Assembly (NCBI GenBank): GCA_009746045.1
Contig: RPFO01001821.1
Coordinates: 1 to 45,883, forward strand
Source: Mesostigma viride
Lineage: Eukaryota; Streptophyta; Mesostigmatophyceae; Mesostigmatales; Mesostigmataceae
Length of the DNA: 45,883 nucleotides
Direction: 5' to 3'
Positions 1-14,820 of the stretch are shown piece by piece. Position 1 is the first letter of the stretch. Each line of letters starts with the position of its first letter. The notes under the pieces are model-generated. The model saw only the letters and a list, made by a program, of their open reading frames with translations. It did not search any database and was not told the DNA's origin. Both the position numbers and the translations under genes were made by a program.

Positions 1-54
1 GTCCTTGTTCACAGGTCCTGTTGTTGCGAGTGAGTTGCGGCTGCCAAAGAATTG

Positions 55-240
55 TTTCGAGTTTTTGTAACTCAGACCTGATTTCTTCAGACGATGCACA
101 GGCTGGGGCGGCGCGTGCGCAAGGCCTGGCGTGCGCAAGGCTTGGGGAGTGCGGAGGCTGGGAGTGCGAGGCCTGGGCGCGGCGACTTGACGCTACACAT
201 GGTGCGGGTAAAACTCACGACGTAAAAGTGTGCTTGCAAA
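55..240. repeat. GC-rich dispersed repeat, copy 1
   Basis: This stretch carries short imperfect repeats of GTGCGCAAGGCTGGG type. An inverted, diverged copy lies at about 13875-14075. Both share the flank TTTCTTCAGACGATGCAC at one end and an ACGACGTAAA block at the other. That makes it a dispersed element of roughly 190 bp rather than chance similarity. No open reading frame or target duplication is convincing, and its class is unknown. Confidence 0.55.
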
Positions 241-639
241 GAGCAATTTTGTGAGCAAGCAGGCTTGGTCATTGCCGAATGCGACCTCTGGTGATATGCG
301 ACTAGCGATGCAATCTCGTGAGAACGTCGCGGCTTCGATTTCATTTCATAGGAATATCATCATGGCTAGGGCGTGATCTAGCGTTTTTATTTAGGATCAT
401 GTTACGGCTGCAGGGCTTGTATCTTGAACATTACAGCGATGATGGGTACGTTTTCCCCTTTTGTTATACTTTGATAATTTACGTTCTAGGTATTGTTCTA
501 CGTTCTAGGTGTTGTCTAGATATTGTTTACAACTTGGAAAACGCTGCCATAAATCTGCTTATCACGCTCTTGGTTAAAAAAAAAAAATCAATTGAGCAAG
601 ATATCTGCAGCTTCGGTTGGCGCTCCTCATGCGTGCAGG

Positions 640-4172
<3,533 letters not shown>

Positions 4173-4319
4173 TGAAAGGCAGTGATGGCTCGTTTTTTTA
4201 TGGATTTGACCAAGCAAATTTTTTTCGCATTACTATGAGCCTAACTCCTGAACCTCGTGCTAGTGTAAAGGTGTTACGCGACTCGATCATTCTGTCTGCG
4301 GCACTGCGAGCTCTCTTAT

Positions 4320-5581
4320 GCGGATCAAACCTGCGTCATTTGCCTGCGCCGCGCCATCCCTGCTCAACAGCGGCGGCTTTGCGAGCTGCCCCGGTCCCAA
4401 CAGCGGGGTTGGCGTCGTGCCCGCGCCTGGGCTCAGCCCCCCCCAACGGCCGCCTTACTGACTGACCCGTGCGCAAGGTAATTGCTTGTTAGAAGAGACA
4501 GCCCCCTTGGGCCACGCGGCATGCCAACCTGACATCATTATGTTCATCGTGTGATGATGCGTGGTGTTAGGTATGGAGTAACGCACTTGGCTTTCGGACT
4601 AAGGCACCCATGTGGACCAAACCTGCGTCGTTTGCGTGCCTTTGCCTGCAGCGCACTGTCCCCGCTCAGCAGCGAGCCTGGCACATCCGTGCCCGGCGCT
4701 GACAATCGCATCCCTGGCAGCCGCACCAGCGGCAGCGGCTTTGCGAGCTGCCCCGGTCCCAACAGCGGGGTTGGCGTCGTGCCCGCGCCTGGGCTCAGCC
4801 CCCCCCAACGGCCGCCTTACCGACTGCCCCGTGCGCAAGGTAATTGCTTGTTAGAAGAGACAGCCCCCTTGGGCCACGCGGCATGCCAACCTGACATCAT
4901 TATGTTCATCGTGTGATGATGCGTGGCGTTAGGTATGGAGTAAGGCACTTGGCTTTCGGACTAAGGCACCCATGTGGACCAAACCTGCGTCGTTTGCGTG
5001 CCTTTGCCTGCAGCGCACTGTCCCCGCTCAGCAGCGAGCCTGGCACATCCGTGCCCGGCGCTGACAATCGCATCCCTGGCAGCCGCACCACCGGCAGCGG
5101 CTTTGCGAGCTGCCCCGGTCCCAACAGCGGGGCTGGCGTCGCGCCCGCGCCTGGGCTCAGCCCCCCCCAACGGCCGCCTTACCGACTGTCCCGTGCGCAA
5201 GGTAATTGCTTGTTAGAAGAGACAGCCCCCTTGGGCCACGCGGCATGCCAACCTGACATCATTATGTTCATCGTGTGATGATGCGTGGCGTTAGGTATGG
5301 AGTAAAGCACTTGGCTTTCGGACTAAGGCACCCATGTGGACCAAACCTGCGTCGTTTGCGTGCCTTTGCCTGCAGCGCACTGTCCCCGCTCAGCAGCGAG
5401 CCTGGCACATCCGTGCCCGGCGCTGACAATCGCATCCCTGGCAGCCGCACCAGCGGCAGCGGCTTTGCGAGCTGCCCCGGTCCCAACAGCGGGGCTGGCG
5501 TCGCGCCCGCGCCTGGGCTCAGCCCCCCCCAACGGCCGCCTTACTGACTGCCCCGTGCGCAAGGTAATTGCTTGTTAGAAG
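4320..5581. repeat. 362-bp tandem repeat, about 3.5 copies
   Basis: Full units start at 4551, 4913 and 5275 (period 362). A degenerate, internally deleted copy precedes them and the last unit breaks off near 5581. Copies differ by only a few substitutions, so the amplification is recent. GC-rich frames stay open on both strands but change with single substitutions and look non-coding. Each unit carries a donor-like GCGCAAGGTAATTG. Confidence 0.9.
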
Positions 5582-5924
5582 AATGCGCGCATCATGTGTT
5601 GATGCGCCTCTCGATTACATGACCCCATGAAATTAGTTTGGTGTATAAATATACATATAATTTAATGTTGTATGCATCAAATAAGGGGTTAGTTAGCCTC
5701 TCACCGTCTCAAGTAACCCAGTGGGTGAACGGTTAATGGGTCGGCTACGGTTATTGGGTTGTTTTATAGGGTCCCGAGGTTAAGGTTGATAAACGTTGCT
5801 CGAACTCATTCCATGTTGTTTGCTGTCTCACTTAGTCTTGTTCACACACTACACTTGCTATTGTGTCTCATTGCACAGGGACGCTCCACGGGACATAGGA
5901 GGGGATTGCGATCTTGCCAAGAAT
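5582..5924. other. Region upstream of the MULE transposase
   Basis: This is AT-richer sequence with TATAAATATA near 5645 and a loose tandem of GGGT/GGTT around 5705-5760. A good acceptor (TTGCACAG) ends near 5879, so a 5' exon may exist upstream of the chosen ATG. No terminal inverted repeat matching the downstream side of the transposase was recognised. Confidence 0.35.
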
Positions 5925-8900
5925 ATGCCGACGGGGCCTTGGGAATCCTGGGTCGCCGCTCGTGCCGCAATTCAATCATGGGCTGATCATGGTGAGCATG
6001 GAGCCTTCGCGTTATGCGCCCGCTACGTGGCTCAGAGCAGAACAGAGCGCCGGGAATTCTGGTGCGATGGTTGCGGTGTAGCTAATCATCAAGGCAAAAA
6101 ACAGACAACATCCAAGAAGACGAATTGTGAGTGGCGAGTTGTGATTGCAAAGCGGAAGGATGGGATGTTTTATGTCACAAAATACCCATTGCCCGTGACA
6201 AGCCTAAAGCCAGGGCACCTTCCCACTGGCCACAATCATGAGCTAAGACGTCCCGGGACCATTGCTGCTCTCTTGGACCCCATGCTTCGAAAGCTGCCTG
6301 ATGAGGTGAAGGCAAGGATATTGTTGTGCAGGAAGAGCGGGGTCGACCTGCCAACAATCCTGACAATGATCGATAAGGAATTTGGGGAAAACCGCACGTG
6401 GATTGATAGCGATGTCAGGAATTTCCTGCGGCGGTCTCCTGAAGATAACTTGTCGTCTGCGTCGAAGTTGGTCTCCTGGTGCTATGCCCAGCAAGATGCC
6501 GATCCTCGTTTCTACTGGAAGCATGCTGTTGATGGCAACAACCGGCTCAACCTTCTTTTCTACGCGACGGGGGACATGAGGGAGCGTTATGCCATGGCTT
6601 GTGATTCCCAGGCGGTTTCTGTTGACGCGACCCACGGCACGAATAATCATGGCATGAAGCTAATCTTCTTCACGGGTGTGTCTCCTTACGGGAAAAATGA
6701 CATTTATGGAGTTGCCCTAACAGTGTCGGAGCACGAGCAGGCATTTGGCTGGATATGGGACCAGTTCGCTGAGTGCATGCATGGGCACTTGCCGAAGGTT
6801 GCCATCACCGACGAAGACCAGGCCATGGCATTGGCGATTACAAAGCGAGGAATCACTCATCATCTTTGTATATTCCACCTCTTCATCATGAATGTGACAA
6901 AGAACATGAGGCGTTGCTTCGGTGACGAAGCTGCGTGGGAGAAGTTTTACCTGGCATTGTGGCGGCTACGCAACCAAACCGATCTTCGCAGCCGTGAGCA
7001 CTTTGACAGAGATTTTTTGCAGGTCCTTCTTCTCCTTCCCCAGAAGTATTGGGGCCCCAAATGCCGCACGTTGGCCCATTGGTCCAACCTGCCCTACCTC
7101 CAGGCTGGTCATGTCCCTCGTCATCCTCGCATGTTGAATGCGCACGTTGAAAAGGATGACATGTTGCGCCTCGGACGTTTGACAGCCAGCCTGCTTGCCG
7201 CCGTCTTGGGTATGTTTGAAAGCGATGTCGCTGGCCACTTTGGTTTCAAATGCGGACACGCTCGTGTGATAGAAGCATTGCGGCACCTGCGCCGCGAGTC
7301 TGCTAGCTGTACAGAAGATCTGATTACTCGTGTGCGTTTGTGCTACGGCATCATGCACGAGTCAACTGCCAAGTCAGATTTTCTGGACAGCTTCCCGGAT
7401 GCTACCATGACATCATGCCCCACGGCGGTCTCACAAGACGACAGTCGGTTTGCAGCGACGACGGATGGCTTGGTGCAGGGTTGGGTTTCATTGGCTGACA
7501 AGACATGCACGTACGATGATGGCGTCCTACTTGAAGTCAAGACCCACCCTACGTTCATGGAGGGGCCGACCTTGCGTGCTGGGGAGGAACGGTACGTATG
7601 TTTCAATCCAATTTACCACCGCAACACTGTAAAGAGCCGGTATGGACACCCACAGCTCTGCACACATCTTGATTATCCAAGCAATTAGTGTACAAGTGTT
7701 TCGCCTCCGTGGCTTACCATTATGCATCATCAGCACAACAAGTTTTAACAGTGATTGCAAACCACGGTTTTTATGTGTCATGCAAGGTCTACCAAAAGGC
7801 GGTGTCACCATTGCATTTTTAGGCCCAAATGCATGTGTCACCCGAAATGCATCTAAACCTTAAACCTTCCTCAACCTTTTCATGAAACAATCAAAGGTTC
7901 ATTACAATATCTGATTTTCTTGCCAACTAGTTTTGCCTGTTGGCTTAGCCCCCCCAACATGGCCCGGGTAGCACGTGTTCGCCGCCCTCATCAGGGGGAA
8001 TAGTATCACATTTGGTCAATAGGCCATACCAAGTCATGCTTGTTGCCCCAACCAACTAGAGCATATTCTCAATGCCCATTCCCGCCATCCAAGCTATGCC
8101 TCCTGTTTACCGCCGCAACACCGGTTGCCAGCAGCCCATTACTCACTTCACCCGCCGCTTGCTACACAAGGCCTTGCCGCCTTGCCCAACATGCTGCCTG
8201 CTTCGCCTCGTTCGGCCGAATTTCGCAAGTAACCTTGCAGTTCCAAGTACCTCAGGTTTGCTTGACATTCCCCCTCCCTCACCCCCTCCCACCCCCCCTC
8301 CCTCCCTTTTAGAAGCTACATACACCGCTACGTTCAAGAAGTATAAGTATTTATCTATATATTATACAAAGTTGACAAGATATTTATCACACACTTAGTT
8401 TCAGTTGGCTAACTCGCTTTCTATGTCGTGTGCCCAAGGGGCTTTTTGTTGTGCATCGATGAATTACGCCAGACATAGGTGTAACTTTTCTGTACATGTT
8501 CTTGTTGTCGCTCTGTTGACTTGTTGTCGCTTCACAGGCAATGCACTATTGTGTGGAAGGACGCGCATCCCCTGGAGAAGATGCGACTGTACCATTTTGC
8601 CCAGCTTCAGTGGCAAATGAAGGTGAAGAATATGCGTTGTGGCCTTCTCCTCAGCTGGACGATGGAGAACGGCATGCGTGTGTTCGAGGTGCGTCGAAGC
8701 GATGAGTGGTTGTCGCTAGCGACTGATATTGCGAACATCTTCTGGGACGAGTACGTAACCTACAAACAAAGCCCGGTGGAGAACTTTCAGAATCGTTTTC
8801 CTGGGTATACTTCCTTCATAGATCTTACACAACAACTTTGCGAGGTGGTAAACAGCGTCTTTGTACCCAGCTGCAGAGCCAAGATTGCTGAGGATGCGCG

Positions 8901-10140
8901 ATTTGTGGCTGCTGGTAGTGATGGCTACAACCAGGTGTTTGACTTGTTGTATCCACCCGCCAAATGTGAGCGGTCTCACATGGACAAGCTGTATGACACC
9001 GCGCGTAAATGGGCCCGCCGCTTTACTTGGGGTGACTCAACATTTGGGATGAGCTCTTCCCAAAGGTCCGAGGTCACGCACAACGCGATAAAAAACCGTG
9101 TGGACAAAACCACGCAGTTGGAGGAGCTCCCTGTTGTGCTGGCTGATTTGTGGCAACGGCGTGCGGAGTCACATGAGATCGAGCTTTACCGTCGATCTAA
9201 GCACCACCTGAACCGCATCAGTCCCATAGCCCACCCGGTTTTGGTTGATGCTGAGACAAAGTTAGCCAAATATGCTTTTGACAAGCTGAAAATCCAGTTA
9301 GCAATGGCGTTTCATTACATAGTTGGTCCCGTGTATGATGGCAACCTGGTGGAGGTAAAGTTATCTCCAGAGAGCTCTGGGAGCCAGGCTCGCCGAGAAC
9401 AACTGAAGGAGGATGAGCCTACGGTAGTGTCAAGGATTGTTACTCTTGGCAGCGACAAGCACCCCATTGCTTGCAGTTGTCAATATGTTGTCCACATGGG
9501 CCTCCCTTGCAGGCACGTGCTTGCTGTGGAGCTAATTGCTGTGTGGCTTCAAGCAAAGGCTCTGCCGTTGCAGTGTGTCCACCAGAAGTGGTTGTTGCCT
9601 TTAGATCAGGCAAATATGCGCAATGAGTCTTTCAAAGCGATGACAAGGCCGCAGCATCCTACACCCCGCTTGGTTGTTGACCCAACCACCCCCTCCAACG
9701 TGGAGGTGACACCAAACTATGCCAACTTGATAGCCCTTAGCCGCCGCCTTGTTCAATTGGCGGTCGAGTCCCGTAAGGAAGTGGAAATCATGCAGCATAT
9801 AGAGCGTGGAATTGAGATGTGTGTTTCCGACAACCCCGGTCTTCCAGCCACAACCCCGGGCCCTGCACAACCGATGATAGCTCAGCACCCACTCCCAGTC
9901 AATGCGCAAGCAACATCTGCGCCAACCCAACAGCCCTTGTTATGTGGCAACCCACCAATCGCAAAGCCGCGGGGAAGGCCTAAGGTCCACGGGGCTCAGT
10001 CTAGGAGGCACCGCAGTGCTTGCGAGCCGGATAGAGCAGCTAGTCGCAAAGGCAAGCAGCCTCGTAGTGCAACTGCACAGTGTGAAGAGGGGCCTATTTC
10101 CAAAAAGCCATTCTTCCGTGGCTCCCACCCTACCTCCTAG
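5925..10140 (+). CDS. FAR1-like MULE (Mutator superfamily) transposase with SWIM zinc finger, two exons
   Basis: Exons are 5925-7591 and 8538-10140, about 1,089 residues. The donor is CG|GTACGT and the acceptor CACAG|GC; the join completes an Arg codon and keeps the frame. The N-terminus has a FAR1/WRKY-GCM-like zinc module (WCDGCG near residue 50, NCEWRV, then HNHEL). The MULE core follows with VSVDATHGTN (Asp234), ITDEDQAM (Asp296) and HHLCIFHLF. In exon 2, SSSQRSEVTHNAIK gives the probable catalytic Glu734, and a SWIM finger reads CSC (868, 870), C880 and H882. The tail is low-complexity with an AT-hook-like core (KPRGRPKVHG). The family cuts and pastes DNA using a DDE active site. The second Asp and the Glu are about 440 residues apart, longer than usual, so an insertion domain may lie between them. 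An upstream non-coding exon is possible. The frame is intact, so the gene may be active or domesticated. Confidence 0.85.
7592..8537 (+). other. Phase-2 intron within the transposase gene
   Basis: It begins GTACGT and ends TTCACAG. It is about 946 bp, rich in C-runs and pyrimidines towards the 3' side, with no internal gene. Reading through it would stop translation at 7686-7688, leaving out the Glu and SWIM parts, so splicing is required for a complete DDE triad. Confidence 0.75.
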
Positions 10141-10838
10141 TTCATCCCCTTCAATTAGTCCATCCCAGCCTTGTCCATTGTACCACTCGGTCACGAGATA
10201 GCTGCCCTTGGGTGGTGCCATGTCCGGCGGATGAGTTAAAATGTTGTTATTGTATTAAAGCATGGATAAAATAATTGCATTTTCATTTTAGCAACATCAA
10301 AGAGACAACATAACATGTTCATAATTCAATTGTGATTGATTTGGGTTTGATAAACAGTGCTCTCAACGTTTTCCAATTCATCTACACCTTAGTCATGAAT
10401 TTCAATACAAAATGCTAGTGGGATGGTGATGCATGGAGCATGAATTAATGGATTAAAATATTTACTCATATAATTTTAACACCTAAAAAGTGATTTCAGT
10501 CGTCACATGCAATGTTGGGCTACCACCTCTTTTGTTTTGGAATTTTGGCACAGTATCGAGAAAGAGGTAATTCCAAAGTTTGCCAATGACTGCATGGTCT
10601 CGGAGCTAAACCAAGAGTTGTGTGTACGACCCTCATTTGTCGTGGCATGATCCACGTAGGGTCTGAGTACAAGGCTAACCAGGACAGTCATAATGCGTAC
10701 ACTCTATGCTCCTAGTACTTGTTGATATTGACATATTCTCCAGATTTCTGGCCTGCGCCGGTAGTCGCTTTGATATTGCATTCATTATGCTCACGTGATG
10801 CATGTCACGATAATATTATACTGTCTAACGTATTAGTT
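10141..10838. other. Intergenic, no gene seen
   Basis: This is AT-rich DNA downstream of the transposase stop, with short frames only. TIRs of the transposon should lie in this flank, but none was identified by eye. Confidence 0.4.
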
Positions 10839-10881
10839 GCATTGAATTGAAACGTTACTCCGTTGGGAGATCACGTAACAC
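10839..10881 (-). mobile_element. LINE/SINE 3' end fragment (stem-loop plus degenerate tail)
   Basis: On the minus strand it reads ATGTGTTACGTGATCTCCC, then AACGGAGTAACGTT and a decayed (TTCAA) tail. This matches the conserved 3' end of the other retroposons in the window (GTGCTACAT, ACTCCCAACGGAGT hairpin, TTAA tail). Confidence 0.5.
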
Positions 10882-10891
10882 ATGTCCGGTA

Positions 10892-11138
10892 GTCTGTAAT
10901 ATTAAGGCAGATGGTGCGCAAGGATAGATGGCAAGTAGTGATGAAGGAGACCACCCCCAAGTCTGTGGGGGCTCCGCGTGTGACCAAGTATGGCATTCAT
11001 AGCGATTCGGGCCGCGGTGCCCACACCCCTGTAACTAGGACCTAGATAGCTTATACCATCCATTCCATCCCATGTTCCCCTCCCACTGAGGACTTATGCT
11101 CACGTGACGCAGTCACGTGTCTATTAATTAATTAATTA
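10892..11138 (+). mobile_element. Short retroposon, CACGTGA-hairpin family, with 10-bp target duplication
   Basis: This 247-bp element ends in the hairpin CACGTGACGCAGTCACGTG and a (TTAA)n tail. It is flanked by direct repeats ATGTCCGGTA at 10882-10891 and 11139-11148. A related copy lies at 16638-16900 in the opposite orientation and a third at 33635-34100. Tail, variable 5' ends and 10-bp duplication fit target-primed reverse transcription. It is non-coding. Confidence 0.8.
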
Positions 11139-11148
11139 ATGTCCGGTA

Positions 11149-11304
11149 GGGGCACCTCGGGTAACCCGCTACGGTCGGCACAGTGCCACCGGCCGCGGGG
11201 CCCACAATCCTGCTACCCGTGCTTAGATAGTTTCTTTCGCATGTCATCCATTCCCTTCATGAGGATACTGCTCACGCAGTCACGTGGTATTAATTAATTA
11301 ATTA
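11149..11304 (+). mobile_element. Second CACGTG-hairpin retroposon copy, tandem insertion
   Basis: This is a diverged, shorter relative of the preceding element, with matching blocks such as GGCCGCGGGGCCCACA and CATCCATTCC. It ends GCAGTCACGTGGTA plus a (TTAA)n tail, followed by ATGTCCGTGA. The shared ATGTCCG on both sides suggests it used the duplicated target of the first copy. Confidence 0.6.
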
Positions 11305-11305
11305 A

Positions 11306-11795
11306 ATGTCCGTGAGAGGGGGTACATGGTCTATAAGCGTGCTAAGCAACAACCTGCAAATGATGTAAACTTAATAATGCTCACGTGATGTTTGTTAATT
11401 ATAATATTGATAATTGTCTCTTGTTCACGTGGTGCAGTCACGTTCTTATCGCACGCAATTGATAGCACTGTTACGAGTTAACCCACCTCTATGTGAGAAC
11501 CTGTACGTCTCCACCGTTGGCACTCGAATGGTACCTATCACCACTAAAGATGATTTAGAGGAATCGTTCGCGACAGCTAGATTGCAATGAAGCTTGATAC
11601 ATGTTCAGCTGCAATAAAACACATTTCCCAATTAACACAAGCAACAGCTATTGTGTGGGTCGACAACAACCAACTAACTATGAGCCCAACTCGAACGTAT
11701 CGACGTTGGCTAGACTGCCATTATTGTTCTCACGACAGACCATACATTGAGGTGCTCACAGAACGCTGGCACCAAGGGCAGAGGACATACAGGTA
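11306..11795. other. Intergenic, no gene seen
   Basis: Only short frames are present. Fragments resembling the CACGTG hairpin (near 11380-11395 and 11417-11436) suggest older retroposon debris. Confidence 0.35.
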
Positions 11796-12614
11796 AAAAC
11801 CATGACATGAGTAGGAACGGGCATGGCATGACTAGGAACGTGTACAGCATGACTAGGAACGGGTATGGCATGACTAGGAAGTAGGAACAGGTATGGCATG
11901 ACTAGGAAAGAGCATGGCATGACTAGGAACGGGCATGGCATGACTAGGAACGGGTGTGGCATGACTAGGAACGTGTACAACATGACTAGGAACGGGATGG
12001 CATGACTAGGAATGAGTATGTCATGACTCGGAACGGGTATGGCATGACTCGGAACGACCATGGCATGACTAGGAACGGGTACAGCATGACTAGGAACGGG
12101 TATGGCATGACTAGGAATGAGTATGTCATGACTCGGAACGGGTATGGCATGACTCGGAACGACCATGGCATGACTAGGAACGGGTATGGCATGACTAGGA
12201 ACGGGTGTGGCATGACTAGGAGCGTGTACAGCATGACTAGGAACGGGTATGGCATGACTAGGAACGGGTATGGCATGACTAGGAACGGGTATGGCATGAC
12301 TAGGAACGGGCATGGCATGACTAGGAACGGGTGTGGCATGACTAGGAACGGGCATGGCATGACTAGGAACGGCCATGGCATGACTAGGAACGGGCATGGC
12401 ATGACTAGGAACGGGTATGGCATGACTAGGAACGGGTATGGCATGACTAGGAACGGGTATGGCATGACTAGGAACGGGCATGGCATGACTAGTAACGGTA
12501 TGGCATGACTAGGAACGGGCATGGCATGACTAGGAACGGGTATGGCATGACTCGGAACGACCATGGCATGACTAGGAACGGCCATGGCATGACTAGGAAC
12601 GGGTATGGCATGAC
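11796..12614. repeat. 21-bp minisatellite, left block
   Basis: Nearly 40 copies of a 21-bp unit GGCATGACTAGGAACGGG plus TAT/CAT/TGT. Because 21 is a multiple of three, long frames stay open on both strands (repeated MTRNGYG on plus, PVPSHAI on minus). These look like by-products of the repeat, not genes. Variants with ACTCGGAACGACC recur in register, so higher-order units of several repeats have been duplicated. Confidence 0.95.
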
Positions 12615-13056
12615 GTGGCCCACGCGCATGTGCGCCCATAATGGCCCCCATGGATGATGCTTTCAGTATTTAGCCGCGCCCAGCCTACAATGGGACCTCC
12701 CATGGATGATGCATTAAGAATTTAGCCATGCGATGCCTATGCAGGGAGTTACTCTCTGCTGAGATGCCATGTGTACACCAGCTATAGCCTAGCCACATAC
12801 CCTCCACCCCATATGTCATGCAGGCCTTCTAGGCCCTCTCCTCAAGCCCCCCCTGGGTGCCTGTGCTTGTTAAGGAGGCATGAACCATCATGGCGGTGCA
12901 GGTGCACCTTGTGCACCCAGAGCAGGTGACAGTTGTACATCCTCCACCTGCAGGTTGTAGCCCTGATTGTATTACAAACCCATAGATGCCCTTTCTCAGG
13001 GCTATGTGTTACATATGCTCCCAACGGAGCTATCATTTTAATTAATTAATTAATTA
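12615..13056 (+). mobile_element. Retroposon inserted into the minisatellite
   Basis: This 442-bp insertion interrupts the 21-bp array. From about 12731 it matches the 3' region of the ORF1-only element (GCCTATGCAGGGAGTTACTC, then CTCAGGGCTATGTG). It ends with the hairpin CTCCCAACGGAG and a (TTAA)n tail at 13036-13056. ATGGCATGAC flanks it at 12605-12614 and 13057-13066. That could be a target duplication, but the same string is part of the satellite unit. The part before 12731 has an internal duplication (CCCATGGATGATGC twice). Confidence 0.75.
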
Positions 13057-13166
13057 ATGGCATGACTAGGAACGGGAGTGACATGACTAGGAACGACCAT
13101 GGCATGACTCGGAACGACCATGGCATGACTAGGAAGGAGCATGGCATGACTAGGAACGGGTATGGC
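13057..13166. repeat. 21-bp minisatellite, right block
   Basis: About five more units of the same repeat, separated from the main block by the retroposon. The satellite is therefore older than the insertion. Confidence 0.9.
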
Positions 13167-13480
13167 GGCCAAGCACGTGGGCGGGTTCGTGCTATTCGTA
13201 CCGTTGATGCTGAAGAGTCACAGGTATCGTTGGAACGGAACGGTCCAGGGGTCGCAGGCGGTTCTTCCCGGGACTGATCTTCCAGCGCTGCAAGAAAATC
13301 ACGAACATGTCCCTGGTTGGGTAAAGAAAGCAGGCAAACCCCGACCGGCCGACCGCGTCCCCACCGTGCATGTACCTTGGTAAGACGTACGTAAGGTTCT
13401 GTGGGCTGAACTGACCGCGCTTCAAGAATATGACGATTTGAAGCCACTATGAAGGTATATGCAAACCATGTCGGCGTCAT
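13167..13480. other. Possible exon, strand unresolved
   Basis: Open frames on both strands look protein-like. Plus reads GGFVLFVPLMLKSHRYRW and onward to a TTGGTAAGA donor-like site near 13378. Minus reads LPNQGHVRDFLAALEDQS. No start, stop or partner exon decides between them. Confidence 0.2.
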
Positions 13481-13870
13481 CCGCTCGACCCCTCTTACTC
13501 AGATATAGTTGGATATGCAGCATAAAAAGCAACGGGGAGAAATTGTCAATGACTATGATCCCCCAACTGTGGGTGTTAGGAAATAGAAAAAGCATGGCAG
13601 GCATAGCTTGCGTGCAACATTGGGGGTCGGAAATTCTAGTCGGGGGGTCAGTGGACTCCAACGTGGACTCGATACTCAGATTGATTGATTATTGAGGGTA
13701 AACTGCACGACTACAGGCTCTTTGCGCGCGCCACATGTTAAGTAATCATGCCATCAGCTGCCATTTTGAACGCATCATAAGGAAACCCGTCGGGTTAAAA
13801 ACTAAGATCTAAACGGCCATCACCACTCGCATCGACGACGAAATTCGGCTAAGTCCAAAGGCAGCCGATA
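13481..13870. other. Intergenic, no gene seen
   Basis: Mixed sequence with short frames only. Confidence 0.35.
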
Positions 13871-13874
13871 CGAT

Positions 13875-14135
13875 TTACGTCGTTTGCAGTTTTACGCGCC
13901 AGCCTTGCGCACGCTGCCGCGCCGCGCCCAGCCACGATGCACTCCCAGCCTTGCGCACTCCCAGCCTCGCGCACTCCCCAGCCTTGCGCACGCCAGCCTT
14001 GCGCACGCTGCGCCGCGCCCAGCCTTGTGCATCGTCTGAAGAAATCAGTGTCTGATGTTTACAAAAACTCAATTGGTTTCCGAGTCGCCAAAGCATGGAT
14101 TGCGGTCGCCAAAGGATGGATTGCGGTCGCCAGAA
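13875..14135. repeat. GC-rich dispersed repeat, copy 2 (inverted), plus 21-bp triplet
   Basis: This is the inverted relative of the repeat at the left edge, made of AGCCTTGCGCACGC units. It runs into three units of TCGCCAAAGNATGGATTGCGG at about 14087-14134. Confidence 0.55.
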
Positions 14136-14208
14136 GTTAGTTTGTGGTGCTGGGCGGAGGGTTACAGCACAAAAACATTAGTTTCCTGCACCTTGGCGAT
14201 GGAGTTTT

Positions 14209-14248
14209 ATCAAGGAGACAACCAGCGCAGGCCAGAAATCGGGAGAAT
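14209..14248 (+). repeat. 40-bp dispersed insert, copy 1
   Basis: A near-exact copy of the short sequence CAAGGAGACAACCAGCGCAG followed by GCCAGAAATCGGGAGAA. Other copies are near 17601, 17754, 18033 and 23125. No target duplication is visible here. Confidence 0.7.
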
Positions 14249-14594
14249 CCGGACCATGGTAGCTCGAGCCTGCCGTTATCTTGTCCACGTGTTCGAGTCG
14301 TTCAGGATGATGAAGATGAATGGTGATGGAAATGTGTAGCCTTGTGCATTGAAATTATGGCTGGCTTACGTGTAGAGCGACTAGATGACCTAGACGGTGG
14401 GGCCGGAAACAGCCTGCGTTGGGTTTTATAGCCTGCGTTGGGCGACGCCAGCTGCTGTGCGATCATGACCGTGCGATCATAAGCATCCATTTTTCACGGA
14501 ACGTATAATGCAACGGTGCTCTGGCTTGTTTCGTTAATTTGGTCGCTGCTCTCTGCGTCTTCTAACAGATTCCCATTCCCCTCTCAACTCCACG

Positions 14595-14820
14595 ATGTCG
14601 ACGCCAACACGCTGGAGGAGGGCCTCGGCGGAGTTGCCAGATCCCTCCACACCGAAGAAACAAAGCAAGAAAAGAGGATCGGGGAATTCGGCGGCCTCTC
14701 CGATATGCTTGGATTTCTCGCCTCAGCGCTCTTCCCCCGCGAGCAAGCCGCGGCTTGTGAGGACCCTGCCTCCTCTTCAGGCGGATCGAGCAAGTGCGAG
14801 TCTGCGCCTGTATTCTTAAT
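14595..14820 (+). CDS. Possible first exon, basic Ser/Pro-rich protein; unknown function
   Basis: The frame opens with MSTPTRWRRASAELPDPSTP and continues KKQSKKRGSGNSAASPICLD, a basic low-complexity N-terminus like that of nuclear proteins. A weak donor (CAA|GTGCG at 14794) and an acceptor at 14889 (TTCAG|GG) give no clean frame join, so the next exon is not settled. The exon at 15975-16109 may belong to the same gene. Continued translation stops at 14817-14819. Confidence 0.3.

Noticed and set aside
11756-12651. Long repetitive proteins on both strands (PVPSHAI and MTRNGYG repeats)
   Set aside because: A 21-bp satellite keeps all frames free of stops; there is no start context, splice partner or non-repeat domain.
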